From: Cylindrodendrum hubeiense
Taxonomy: Eukaryota > Ascomycota > Sordariomycetes > Hypocreales > Nectriaceae
Assembly: GCA_014621425.1 (NCBI GenBank)
Contig: JAANBB010000108.1
Location: forward strand, 39,696-103,695
DNA: 64,000 bases
Direction of reading: 5' to 3'
The notes beneath the pieces are model-generated. The model made no database searches. It was not told where the DNA came from and was given only the letters and a program-made list of their open reading frames with translations. The translations under genes and the position numbers were made by a program. This document shows positions 1-11,624 of the stretch, piece by piece; within the stretch, counting starts at the first letter, position 1, and every line of letters starts with the position of its first letter.

Positions 1-660
1 TTTATTATCTAGTTATTATTAGAGATTATAATAATCTAATCTTAAGATAAGATCCTTTTATTATATTAGGTTATTAAGTAATATTAACTTATAATAATAA
101 TAAATAATAAGATTACCTACTCTTATAAATTAATATCTTAAATTATTATAATCTATTCCCTATTTCCTAACTAGATTATTTTTAGTCTTTTATATTATTT
201 AACATTTATAATAACTATTCCTATTAAGATAATACCTATTATAAACCTAATCTTATTAAAATTATAAATATCTAACTTCTAAATATTATATTTTATAATT
301 ATATTTTATATAAACTAAAACTAATCCCAAATAATATTTAGATCTTTGTATTAGATCCTCTAATAATTATATCTATATATAAAATATATCTTAAATTCTA
401 ATTATTACCTAATAAAGTTTAAAGCCTAGTATTTCCTGACCAAAAATATATTATAATTAGCAAATAATCAATTAACTATATCTTCTACATCACAAAATCA
501 AGGAGAAAATAATCACAAATCCAAATCAAGAATATACTTAATAATTATCTTTTCCTCTAAATTTAATAGTTTTCACAATTTAGATATACTATCATATTAT
601 AAGGATATCCCCTTAAACTAATAACTAAATATTCTTTAACTAATAGTATAGATCTTAGTC
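1..660. other. AT-rich gene-free block
   Basis: This block is almost entirely A and T, very rich in TA steps and poor in CG, and holds no usable reading frame. Composition changes sharply near 661, where a CG-containing stretch begins. In ascomycetes such blocks are usually old repeats mutated by RIP; that reading is inference, because no repeat family is recognisable here. Confidence 0.7.
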
Positions 661-800
661 ACGGCTCGCGCATTTAGGTTTGGGTTATTTTAGATCACTT
701 AAATAACTAGGATTAAATGCCCTTCATCACTAAGTGAACACATTATTATTAGTTGGGAAAAATATTATTAAATGTATGTAGTGGTATTATTATAGTCGCG

Positions 801-834
801 TGAGCCACTCGCTTATCTGAGCCACTCGCTTATC
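801..834. repeat. 17-bp tandem duplication
   Basis: The unit TGAGCCACTCGCTTATC occurs twice head to tail, at 801-817 and 818-834, with no mismatch. It sits between the AT-rich block and the first gene. The rest of 661-1196 shows no gene or RNA that I recognise. Confidence 0.85.
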
Positions 835-1196
835 ATGCACGTTATAGAAAAAGATTAAATTAATAATCTCCATGTAGAACCCTTACTGATTAACTGGCCC
901 AATAAATATGCGAACTGGTATAAGAGCAGGGACCTGATGGGGGGGATAGTCAACTAGTAAGATAGATCTGGAGGCATATGAACGCGAACCATCTAACAAG
1001 ATGCTCAAACATTGAGACGCATTGTTTAATGCATTGATAATTTCTTAAAAAGTGGTGCAAACATAATTTGAAGCTAAGGGAGTCGTTATAGTCAACCTCC
1101 ACTAAATCTTTCACCGTATCTCAAAGCATCTATTAGACTTCCTCAACGTTCCTTTCATTGTCATACCCAAAGGGTGCTTGAAGGCACTTCGGATGC

Positions 1197-2181
1197 TCAA
1201 GCCAATACCGCCTTGACAACGGACTTCAGTCCTTCTACATCTAAGCCTGTTACTCCAAGCAATTCATTATCGTCCTTCGTAATCTTGCCACCGTATCCCT
1301 CTCCATACACGGCTCTGAAGATAAACTTGATGATGACACTAAAGTCAACCTGCCCCTTTGCAAGACTTTCATAAGCCTCCTTCTCTTCCTCCACGGTGCT
1401 GACATGTTCGATTTTCCACTCGCCACTGGGATCGATCTCTTTGGCGAGCGAGATCAGTTGGTTCTGCGTAGTATCGATATCCCTGACGTGAACTGCCTTG
1501 TTCGCAGTCTCCTCGGGGTGCTCGAAAATGCCGACAACGGCTTGGCCTATCGTCGATAGTCTTGAAACACTGATTGAAGCATCGCCACCATCTCTGAGAG
1601 TCGCTGACTTCTCCCTCACGTTGACGATCAGTCCCGCGGCAAGTCCCCAGTCCAAGAATAATCCGGGAAAGACCAGAGTGTACGAAAAGCTAGGCACCTT
1701 GGTGACTTGTGCCTTGAGGTGTTCCTGGATCTGTAGCTTGGGCCCAAAAATAGGGATTGCGGCGACCTTGGGGTTCAGCGAGTTGCTACCAAACTCGGAT
1801 GGGATGAATCTCTTCACGCCTGCTGCAATAGCCGCATCGATGAGAAGTTTCTGGGCTCCGACTCCAACGCTGGACAGCGTGGATACAAGACCGTCTTGGC
1901 CTTGAAGAGCTTCAACCAACGACGCTTCAGACTCATAATCCACGTGTTGTACTTTAACATCACTGGGGAACTGGTGGGTTGACTCCTTCCGAGTCAATAC
2001 TGTCACCTCAAACAACTTCGACTCTCGAAGAGCGGTGAGGATGGCGGGGCCAAGGTTACCGGTGGCCTGGTTGCTCAATATTAGATGGATATTCATGCAC
2101 CGCTCGTCAAATTGGCCAGCGTGTGAGTAGGAAGAATGGGAAACCTACTCCGGCAATAGCAATTTTCTTGAAGGCAGACAT
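1197..2181 (-). CDS. NmrA-like / isoflavone-reductase-like oxidoreductase
   Basis: Predicted soluble NAD(P)-binding protein of the NmrA/PCBER-like atypical short-chain dehydrogenase group. Two exons fit: 2149-2181 encodes 11 residues starting MSAFKKIAIAG, an intron spans 2067-2148 (GTAGGT...CAG, branch-like CTAAT), and exon 2 is 1197-2066. Joining them restores the family nucleotide-binding motif GATGNLGP at the N terminus, which a start at the downstream ATG (2096) would lose. The protein is about 300 residues, normal for the family. Further marks are KRFIPSEFG near residue 95 and a central PGLFLDWG stretch. Members reduce small phenolic or quinone substrates, or act as redox-sensing regulators; the substrate here cannot be told. 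A TATATATA box lies at about 2299-2308, some 120 bases upstream. The gene appears intact. Confidence 0.88.
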
Positions 2182-5100
2182 GGTATGGTAAAGGTCCTTA
2201 TAGTTGGATTTAGAAATAAGATGAGAGGCGGGTTAGGTTGCTTGTGATGGATGTAGAGATACTGAAGGCTGACTGAAGGATTGGCGATCTAGATGGATGT
2301 ATATATATGCGTGCAGATATTTATTTCGAGCTACACCCTAGACGCACAGCTCGCGTATTCGTCAGATCGATAGAGAGTGACGCCTACCCAAACAATGTGG
2401 CATCAATGGCCATCGAATGTTCACCATGATGATTCTCTCCACTAAAGTCTTCCGTAGTCTCACTTTGATAGGCTGTCCTCCATTTTGGGACTCGGATGTA
2501 TTTTGCATCCGTCAACTTTGATGATAAATCCGCCGCCTCCTGATTGATTGTAGAAACCTATTCTCCCAATGCACAAGGATCCGGGGCTTTCATACGCCCC
2601 AACGCCGCGACTCTTGTTGTTTTTGGTTTAGTGTGGCAGGCATTAGCTTCATGCATGGGCGCGGAGGCTACGATGTAGAGTTTGTGGGTCATGCGGTGTC
2701 CGAAAGAATGCCGATGCCGACGTCCCAGTGTTTCCTAATCACCATCTGACTACTCACTGTTGTCTGTGCGGCAAAACTCTTGGATCGTATACGTCTACCT
2801 CCTTGGCGCGATCTCGGATGTGCAATGCTCTAGAGCGAGTCTCCCTTTCAGAACCCCGCCTGGCGGAACTCCGCCTGGCGGCACTCCGCCTTGTCAAGGT
2901 TGCCGGCTGACAAAACTCGGATTGACAAAACGCCGGCTGACAAACCTCACAAAACTCCCGTTTCAATTCCGAATCCCGCTTGGGCGTGGCTGGCTAAACG
3001 GGTGCGGAGAGGACTTCATACGACATTTTAGATTTACACATGCTATATTATGTAGTAACAGCTCACCAAACATTCAGAGACCACCTATAAACCCAGTATT
3101 TAAGAATATAATTGCTATTATGATACTTTTACTTCCAGACTGTAGAAGTAGATGTAGTCCATGCTACGGCTGTCAATGCTCTCTCGTCACGTCAATATCG
3201 TTGTCCTACGATCCTACATCATGCCATGCTCATTGTTCGCTACACCGACTACATGATGACTTTTTTTAGTCCACTTACATATACATGAATCACATGGAAG
3301 GTGCAGCTTCTGAAATAGAGGATGCTCAAATTGCGAAATACGAGAAAGGGCAAAGAAGGCTAACATGTGTTGCAACGCTGATAACCCTGTATACGACGTA
3401 ATCGCTAATTTTGGTGCGTGTGGGTCTCATTGATGTGAGTGAGCTATTTAACAGCCGATTCGTTCACTTTGGTAGCCTCTTTACTGGCGTGGGGACAGAG
3501 TTCGTACAGGGAACATCCCCATTAGCTTTCATCTTATACGATGAGAGATGATTCTCACGCTGCCAGACTAATATCTCTGGCAACTCTTTACATAGTACTT
3601 CCGTATGAATTTTGCGTATTTCTACGAACAAGTCTGAATTAACCAGATTTAACATGTCCTTTCCGTGGTCGCGTGAAGGAAAGCCTGGGCTTCCATTTCG
3701 AAATGCACATCCGATCGTAACAACTTCACAGTATCAGCGCCCACTAAGAGAGGCCTGTTGTCACCCACATCTTAAGAACCCGAAGAAAGTTGGGCGCAAC
3801 ATTCTCATCCGTATTACCTCAGCAGCGATGGCTGCTTAACCGCCTACGTAGACGCTGAGCGGCTTCATCTGAAGGACCCGGTTCGATCGTTTTGAAACAT
3901 TTGTCACTGTGATGCATTCAAGGTTTTGAACGACATGATTTAGACTTCTAGGCGGAACGTATCTGTTCTCAATGACATGCACAGGCCCTATCGTTTACTT
4001 GATTACTAACGCTCCCCGTTTGCTTCGGAGTTTTTGTCAAGTTAAGCTCGCATCTGCTAAAGTCCGAGCCAAGGGCCGCCTGAATTCGAAGCTCTCGGAA
4101 CGCCCAGTGCTTGAATTCGGCATCTTCCACTTGACGAGGAGGCCTAAAAAGGGAAAATGCTAAACTGGAATAATTCATCGTACTTTGGAACCTGCAGACA
4201 TGGCTTTAGCAGCCTGGCATCTCCGCACTAAAAGCCAAGAGGTTAGTGAGCCAGGTGCAACGAATCAAAAACGTGCTTAGTCTCGTTAGTGAAACTCACG
4301 AGCCTAGCGAATACGTCGTATGCAGGGATACCAGCACGGCCCAATTCCGTGGGATGGATACTCCAGGTTAATATCACGGCCTCTTGCTTGGGCGGCCCAC
4401 GCACCACGCCACGAGACCTGTTCGTGATCGTGATCCACAAGTATTCGCCATCATCGGTACATGATATATACCACACTAGGTAGCATTGATGCTGTGTCCG
4501 ATGCTCATAGAATATCAGGCGTGTTCATTATATGCCCTTGGACAGCCATGTTTAGTTCCACAACTGGCTGGCAGGCAGTAGAGATCCCTCAATCAGATTG
4601 ATGTTGATGTGTGAAACCCACATGCGGCCGCCCCATCACCTAGAATCTTCAACCCCATGACGCCAGCTTCGGGTTTGGAGTCTCCAAGATATTCTATACC
4701 TGGTAATCGTACGTTCTACGGCCCTTTTTAATTCTTGAAAAGTGTTATTCGCTGTCTCCCTGGAGTCAAGGCTCTTGTTCACGACAATTGGGCGTTCACA
4801 AATGGCATAATGCCCTCCAATAACTACATGGCACAATTATACAGGGATGTTGACCTGCCACCGCCCCCAATTGTGCCTCCAATTGGGAGGCTTATCGGGT
4901 GACCTCGTGTGCTTGTACTCGCCTCTCCTGGGCGAGCTACGCAAGTCAGGGTGATACCACATCGCGAGATCTGCTAGTGAAGATCTGCTAGTGATTATTA
5001 TCGACAATCATTCAGCGTTTTCAGTAGATTGGAAAGGTCACTCTAGAAAACGCTGGCGGTTGTGCTCGGATTTGGAGATGGTGGCTTCTGCCAAAGCACA

Positions 5101-5257
5101 AATGCATGAAGTAAATACTCTTCATCTCCCGCTTCATGAAAAATATTAATTCGAAGAGTTCGCATGTGTGGCACTTGGGGGGGCTGTTCACTCAGCCCTT
5201 TGTCATAGCAATACATATTGTAACGTGAATTCTGACATACACTAGTTTTGTACACAT
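2182..5257. other. 3-kb intergenic region, no gene recognised
   Basis: Only short overlapping open frames on both strands occur here, none with a recognisable motif or a convincing splice structure. The upstream region of the NmrA-like gene occupies the first few hundred bases. A 15-bp tandem repeat lies at 2851-2893. I see no transposon termini or RNA gene. Confidence 0.5.
2851..2893. repeat. 15-bp GC-rich tandem repeat
   Basis: Nearly three copies of a 15-bp unit related to GAACTCCGCCTGGCG occur at 2851-2865, 2866-2880 and 2881-2893 (partial). Just downstream lie irregular short echoes of TGACAAAACTC. It lies in non-coding sequence and its function is unknown. Confidence 0.8.
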
Positions 5258-8058
5258 TTACATTAAATCCCCATTTATATCCGATATGTATGCTGGATTT
5301 TGTGCATAATTGTCTGGGGCAAGGCCAGCATCACGCTTGAATTCACTCAACCACTGAACATTGTCGGCAGGAGTTTGGTTCCATGGGTCATCACTAGTAG
5401 AAAGGAAAAAAGAAACTTAACGTCAGCTTTGAAGGTATAACTCATAGTTAAGCAAATAATACGCAAAAGGTGGCAAGGTAGTGCTGCAGAGTTGGACTTA
5501 CTCGTCGTACCAAATCCAACGTGCTTGATACTGCAGCTCCTCGTCGGTAGGTACATGACTGTTCGGGTTGTTCGGAGACATGGTATTCGCAACAAATCGG
5601 GTGAGACCTGATGTCAGACGCCGGTAGCTGTTGTGATCGTTCAGAAGAAAAGGCATTCCATAGGGGGTCTTGCCACTGCTAAAGGAATGTCCGGAGCTGG
5701 CGAGGGTACTAGTTAACACCGAGCTAGACTGTTCAGATGATGGACCGACGCCACGTCCCATTTCCCCATCTGTGAATTCGAGTATGGGTAATGGTATATC
5801 TGGAGTCCTTCCAGATGGGCTATGGCCAGATGTTAATGGTGAAAGTCCTGTGCTATATACTGTAGCTATATTTTCTTGGTGTGGCTCAGGCTGAGTATGT
5901 GGTTCTAGAAAGTCGTATATACCGGAGGCCAAGTCGACGTGGGTCGAGTCTAGCTGGGACAGTCCCTGGTTTGCTGTCTCATCCGTGACTAGGTGCTGTT
6001 CTCGTTGACGCAAAGGTCCAAGCCATTCGTTAGAGCCCCAAACCAGCCTCAGCAAAAAGTCGATAAAGTGCTTTGATGGATTAGGCGAGAAAGCCTCAAT
6101 GCAAACAAGAATGTTAGATGCCTCCTGCTGCAACTCATAGTCGGACATTGTCTGATTCAAAGCCCTGTTCATTGTGACGAGTCGACACAACTCAATCTCC
6201 AGCTCGCAATTGTCGAAGATGCTCCCTTTACCGTTAATCTTGAGTTGGCTCATTCGCGCTTTCGTAACTTGCTGCATTGGCCTCAGCCTGGCCTCTTTGG
6301 AGATATCGGAAGACATGAAGACGTCTCGCAGCCAAGACGGCGCTGATGAGGCGGGATGATCAGACATGACATCAGCACCGAAAATTATGCAACAGCTCTC
6401 ATACTGGAGCACGCGGTCGGACGGTAGGTGACCGTTTTTATCGAGGTGTTCTCGCATGAAATACTCCAACTCCAGCTTGATGAGTTCATACGGGCTGGTG
6501 GGTGTATCAGCCGGCTCTTCTAGAACAGATATGGGGAACGCAGAATGTTGTTCGTAATTAATGAGATCTTGGGAGACTGGTCAGCGATGGCTACAAGGCC
6601 ATTTGGAAAAGAAGGCTCACAGGGCGGCATGGCATTGTCAATCGTTTCGACTACCTGGGGATCAAATCCCCAATCGCCTTTCCAGTCTGCCATTGTGCTT
6701 CCGGTTCTGAAGTGCTCTGCTAGATGATCAGTTCGGCTAGCCCACGACTCCAACGGTAATGCACAAAATCCGCATCGCGACCGTATCTCTCGACCGGCAA
6801 TCTTCCACTGATCCATCGACCACTTCATGAATTTCGAATCATGCACTAACTTCAGGTGCTGCTGGAGGTGGTCTTTGCGATAGAAGGTTCGCTCCTCGAG
6901 TACCCGTTCCTGGCAGACGGTATGACTATGTCCATCCAAATGCAGCTGATCTGGGTCGGTTTCTCCACAATAGACACAAACCATGACCCCTTTGTCAGGA
7001 TGCATGGCCGTGGATCCTTTCGGTGAGCAGATCCATTCTTCGAGCGAGAGGTGCAGCGACTTTTCGTGACGTTGCCAATCGTATTTGTGCTTGAATGTCT
7101 CAATGCAGAACGTACACTGGTAGGTGTGGTAGGGTTGGAGCAAACTTGGCCGGCTGCTCATTTGCTGTTTGTTCGCATGCCGCTTATTGCCTTTTCGCCT
7201 TCTCCTGCGATTCACATTGCGATTCCCGAATGATATGGAGGAATCGTGAGAATAAGCTGAAGAATGTGACCCAGAGCCCCTGCTGGAATGGGACATGGTT
7301 GCACTGCTCGCAGATGAACCATTGCCTGAAGATGCCCCCGATGTGCGTGAAAGGTGCAGGACAGACGGAGATGCAGAAGAGGCGGCCACGGCGCGAGAAA
7401 TGTCGGAGACATCTGCAGCCTCGTGCTCAGGCGGCGAGCTCTTCCATCGTTCCAGGGGGTTCATGTTCTCGAGGGGCATAGGCGTTGCGGTTCGTGCGGG
7501 GATATCGATGGGTGCTTGTTCATTTGATGTCCGCTCAGTTCTTCCCCGGACAACCGGCGATGATGCAGGAGGTTGAAACTTTGAACGCCGTCTCGTGTTG
7601 GCGAGCCAGTTAGTCACTTGCAGTTTGGTGAGACCTGTCTTGCTCTGAAGGATCTCGACATCCTTGGCAGTGGCATAAGGGTGCCGGTCGTGGGCTGCAA
7701 ACCATTGTCTCAATGTGCGCACCGAACCCGAGTCGAGGCGATTGACAACCTTTGCTGGTACTGTAGTAGTAGCGTTTTCAAGCTTCTCAAGAGGCGCAGC
7801 ACCCACCAAGGGCTGCCCTAGGTCCTCCCAGGGTGAAGAAGATGGGAGTGCCATGACGATGCTTGTGTTTTCGGCTTCATTTCGCTGCAGCGTTTCATGA
7901 GAGAACCCATCGTGGCCGAAGTTCTGTGCCAGGTCCCAGTCCTGGATAGGATCTGTGGCGGAGGTGGAGTAGAGGGTGGAGTAGCTGGTGTCGATGCCAG
8001 GAACAAGGTCGGAGGTGTCATCAGTGGTATTGTTCAAGCTCATGCGTTGCTCCGTCAT
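5258..8058 (-). pseudogene. Homeobox + C2H2 zinc-finger transcription factor, apparent 1-base frameshift
   Basis: A nuclear regulator of the fungal homeobox/C2H2 family. The ATG is at 8058. The first frame has an acidic N terminus, a TALE/KN-type homeodomain at about residues 107-160 (ending LTKLQVTNWLANTRRRSKF), a Ser-rich linker, a Lys/Arg cluster and C2H2-like fingers from about residue 316 (YQCTFCIETF...H...H). At about 6568-6570 the frame shifts by one base. The continuation (DLINYEQHSAFPISVLEEP, then PYELIKLELEYFM) runs to a splice at 5502/5501; the intron is 5394-5501 (GTAAGT...TAG) and the last exon is 5258-5393. With one base restored, the length divides exactly by three (about 897 residues). 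The homeodomain and fingers lie upstream of the shift, so only the C-terminal 400 residues would be lost. Recent mutation or assembly error are both possible. Confidence 0.85.
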
Positions 8059-8534
8059 GATCTGCGGGTCTTCTAATCACGGAGGGCATAGATAAGAGTG
8101 GCTCTGCGTCGATACAGCATTGATCATGCGAGGTGAGTGAAGGGCAAGTCAAAAGCTAGACTAAAAAACAGGCGAGGCCTTTGATTATTCATCAGGTTAT
8201 CATTGAGGGGTGTCATCCAAGGGCGGAAAGTCTCCACACCGCTAAACTTCGAGCATCCTCTATTATCTACATCTACCCTATATACACTCGTATCCCACGC
8301 CTCCTCCAAGCTGAAGACCCAAGAATCCTGCTCAGCTTAATTCCATTGTTAGCCTTCCCCGTTGTACAGTGAGGAGTGGAGCCCGGCGGTGGATATTAAG
8401 TCTATATCTTACCCATCTATGCTGTCAATGCCGTAATTATCTCAACAATTATTCCACCATGGCATGTTCTCCCGACCGCGTTCGTGCCCTCGTCATATAA
8501 ACTCCCGTAGAATCCACGGGGACGTGCCAATATG
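8059..8534. other. Intergenic region upstream of homeobox gene
   Basis: This interval holds the 5' flank of the homeobox gene and the 3' flank of the neighbouring transporter, both on the minus strand. A TATATAG-like box on the minus strand lies near 8276-8284. Nothing else is recognised. Confidence 0.4.
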
Positions 8535-9972
8535 TTAACACCTGGAGAACAGCCCCCAACCCCCAACAGAGACTCTGGCAAACCACAATGCACAAAGACT
8601 TCCAATGTTTAGACATCCTGCAAATACAATGAGACTCCAAAATTCCCCTCCGGTCGCCGAAATAAGCTCGCCGGCCATGGGCACACCAATAAGGCATGCG
8701 ACAGAGGTCACTGTGTATGCTGTTGCATAGTACCGGCCGTAATCCTGCGTCTCACACAACTTCCCGACGCATACGGGACTGATACTGATATTGTTTCCGC
8801 TGGCAAAGCCGAACAGGGCAACGAAGACGACGAGGCCAGCTGTGGAAGAGCCAACCGGGAGCCACACTGCAAGGCAAGCCACGGCACTCAATGCTACTGT
8901 GAGAATATTAGAGTTAAACACCCCAAAGGAGTCACCCCACCACCCAGGTAGGACGCGCCCAAGGATGCTAGCTGCGTTCAAAATGGTTGGGAGTTGATAT
9001 GAGAAGTCGACACCGAACCCTTCATGGATGGCATAGCTGGAAATGTACGTCAACGGAACGAACAAAGCGCACTCTAGTAGAAAGATGCCAATCGTTGTGA
9101 ATGCGAAAGCGGCATGTCGGAATATTCGGATATCTGGGTGAGGATTGACCTTGGAACTGGGTGGCAATCGCGTCCGAATTAGTAGGCAAGCAGCACCGCA
9201 GGCAACAAGGCTGATAAAACCGATGGTGCGGATAGCCCAGGCCCAGCCGACATTTTCAAACAGGGGACGGAGAACCAGAGGATAAATCATGCCGCTAAAC
9301 GCACCACCGGTCGAGGAAATGCCCGTTGCTAGACCCCGGCGTTGCTGAAACCAATGGCCGACGGTTGTGATGGACGGAGTGAAGAGAAGGGAAGCGCCAA
9401 TTCCATTTAGAACGCCGAAGCTAAGCATGAAGTGCCAGTACTCTGCCAGGCAAAGTCAGAAACCAAACATTGGACCTGAGGGGATTCAGCTGTGGACGAG
9501 CTGGGGGATTGAACTTACCAACGCAAAAACTGAGGAGCATCAAGGCCGTGACAACACAGACAGTGCCGCCCAGTATCAACCATCGTGGGCCATAAGTGTC
9601 CTGTAAAGGACCGACGTAAATGCCACAAAAGAAGCCGAGGAAAACATAGACAGAGAATATCCAGCCGATTGCTCCCTCGCTGTAGTCGGCAAGTTGATGC
9701 GTAGATATATAAGCGTGAATCGTGGCCATGCTATTTGACAAGCCCATGCCAGAGAATGCCGCGAGCCACGCACCCAGCACGACCAACCACGCTCTTAGAC
9801 CGCCCTCGGGGTAAGTTTCTTCTTGGGTAGAGCAGAGGGCTGTAGGTGTTGCTGTGGGGGTTTGGTCTTGTGGTTGAGTTTCTTTTTGCCTGCTTCGCTG
9901 ATCCGTGTCGGAGTTGGACGGACTTGTTGCATCGTGTTTGTCCTCGATAGCGACAGCTGGTGTGGCGAGCAT
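8535..9972 (-). CDS. MFS transporter, monocarboxylate (MCT/SLC16-like) type
   Basis: Integral membrane transporter of about 453 residues in two exons: 9519-9972, then intron 9443-9518 (GTAAGT...CAG), then 8535-9442. The join reads through as EYWHFMLSFGVLNGIG. A hydrophilic N terminus of about 55 residues is followed by EGGLRAWLVVLGAW, the usual opening of the first membrane helix in fungal MCT-like proteins. Other family marks are YVFLGFFCGIYVGPLQD, the loop GHWFQQRRGLATGI, and a run of hydrophobic segments consistent with 12 helices. Members usually move monocarboxylates or related metabolites by proton symport; the substrate is not predictable. It diverges from the GNAT gene across 611 bases. 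No break is seen. Confidence 0.9.
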
Positions 9973-10583
9973 GGCGGCAGCGTGGTGATAAAAAACAGGA
10001 TGGCTCTGAGTAAAATGTGGTATTAGTAGCTGCGCACCGGAATTCGGGACTATTCGGCGACGTACTGGAGGTACCTGAGCAAGAGCTGTCTCAAGAGCTT
10101 CTTGGCATCTAGAAGCTAGAGAGAATTAATTGGGAAACGGGAGTGTAGGCTACAACATTCCATTCAGAAATATAGCACAAAGTGCTGCCGGCTTCGTTTT
10201 ACCAAAACCATCATCACATTGATTACCCTAGAGTTGAGCACACAAGTTCACGCCTTGGTTGTCATCCCACAATTTTTGACTGTCTCCACGCGCCCTGCCT
10301 GTCGTTGACAAGCAAGGCGCGCAAGCTGACTGGCGTAGAGAAGGGTTCTGGTGGGGGCATTGCTAGGATTCTTAGCCTACTCCACCGCTTAGTCTGGACT
10401 AACGATGCAAGAATACAATTGAATCCGAGGGAATGTTACAATTGATAAGATGTTAAGAATAAATTATTTGTCGACTACTTTTAGTAGATATCCAGTCCCT
10501 CTCAGGAGAAAACCACATCTGACTTCGTTTTAATCACCATCCATTGTTACGCACTGGTGCTTGACGCACGCATATCAACCATC
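9973..10583. promoter_or_regulatory. Divergent intergenic region, MFS / GNAT
   Basis: These 611 bases separate two genes transcribed outward, so they should hold both promoters. No clear TATA box or palindromic operator stands out. Confidence 0.4.
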
Positions 10584-11108
10584 ATGGCTTACACCGTTCG
10601 CCTAGCGACTTTGGACGATTCCACCCAGATTGCCAAGTTAGGCGCCCACGTCTTCACCGTCACCTTTGGCCACTCTGTACCGCCCCACGAACTGCAAGCC
10701 TACCTCGAAGAAACATACTCGCCCCTCGCAGTCGCTGCGGTTCTCGAGGATCCCCAAAAAAACGCTCATGTGGCAATAGACGAGGATGGCAACGTTCTCG
10801 GCTTCGCAATCCTTGCCCTCGGAACAACCAGAGCCTGTGTTGAGAACATGGAGAATCCCGTCGAGCTTCAACGGATCTACGTGGACACGGCTGTCCACGG
10901 GAAGGGTGTTGGTTGGATGCTGGCCGATAGCATCGAGAAAAAGGCTCGGAAGCAAGGATTTCGAAGCATTTGGCTGAGTGTCTGGGAGGAAAACCAGAGC
11001 GCCCACAAGGCGTACACGAAGTGGGGGTACAAGCACGTTGGTGACGATGACTTCATCGTCGGGGTTGTTGTTCAGCGGGATCACATCATGTTGAAAGCTT
11101 TCCAATAG
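10584..11108 (+). CDS. GNAT-family N-acetyltransferase
   Basis: Single-exon gene for about 174 residues, close to the usual size of a free-standing GNAT domain. The ATG at 10584 sits in a good context (ATCATGG), and the protein opens MAYTVRLATLDD. The acetyl-CoA binding signature is clear: beta-4 LQRIYVDTAVHGKGVGWML, carrying the Q/R-x-x-G-x-G/A-type loop as HGKGVG, then IEKKARKQGFRSIWLSVWEEN and AHKAYTKWGYKHVG, typical of motif B. Family members transfer acetyl groups to small amines, antibiotics or protein N termini; the acceptor cannot be inferred. The gene looks intact. Its nearest neighbour upstream is the divergent transporter. Confidence 0.9.
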   Translation: MAYTVRLATLDDSTQIAKLGAHVFTVTFGHSVPPHELQAYLEETYSPLAVAAVLEDPQKNAHVAIDEDGNVLGFAILALGTTRACVENMENPVELQRIYVDTAVHGKGVGWMLADSIEKKARKQGFRSIWLSVWEENQSAHKAYTKWGYKHVGDDDFIVGVVVQRDHIMLKAFQ

Positions 11109-11624
11109 CAGATCCGGCAATTTTAGACGGTTTAGGGTGTGGTATAGATTGATAGAGGAGAGAACCTGCGACCCATGGGATGAGTTGTTACTCGCTACAG
11201 CTTATCCTACTAGCCCCCACTTCATACCGGCATAGGCTTCATTGACAGCCCCAAAAGATCCCATGGCTCAAAAGCAATTATAACTCATTATTTCAAGGCA
11301 TGTCCATTTCAAAGAACACATACCATGTGCAGCACTAATTTTAAGGGAACTTTAAATACAGTGCACCTACCTAATCAAGTCTGGGCTTATCAATACACTC
11401 CGGAATTGGTGGATCTCTCTAGATCCGGCCTATCTCACTTATTTTCAAATGGGGGTATCATCCTATTAAGCAGTGTATGAGTATAACGGCTCCAAGGCAC
11501 CCCGTTCAGTGCAAATGTTAATTTCCGCTCGTTTTGAGGTCCGACTCATTTTAGCTGGATAGATGGAATCTTGCCACTTCTCGCCAATCGACGACTGCCG
11601 ACGTATGAGCCGCCGCTACCAGTC
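11109..11624. other. Intergenic, 3' of GNAT and 5' of Zn2Cys6 gene
   Basis: No gene, repeat or RNA is recognised. An upstream out-of-frame ATG occurs at 11563, before the start chosen for the next gene. Confidence 0.4.

Noticed and set aside
2760..3269. 169-codon open frame on the plus strand
   Set aside because: It begins with a non-ATG codon and owes its openness to the GC-rich 15-bp repeat; no domain or splice partner was found.
10638..11120. 160-codon antisense frame over the GNAT gene
   Set aside because: The sense frame shows clear acetyl-CoA binding motifs; the antisense frame has none.
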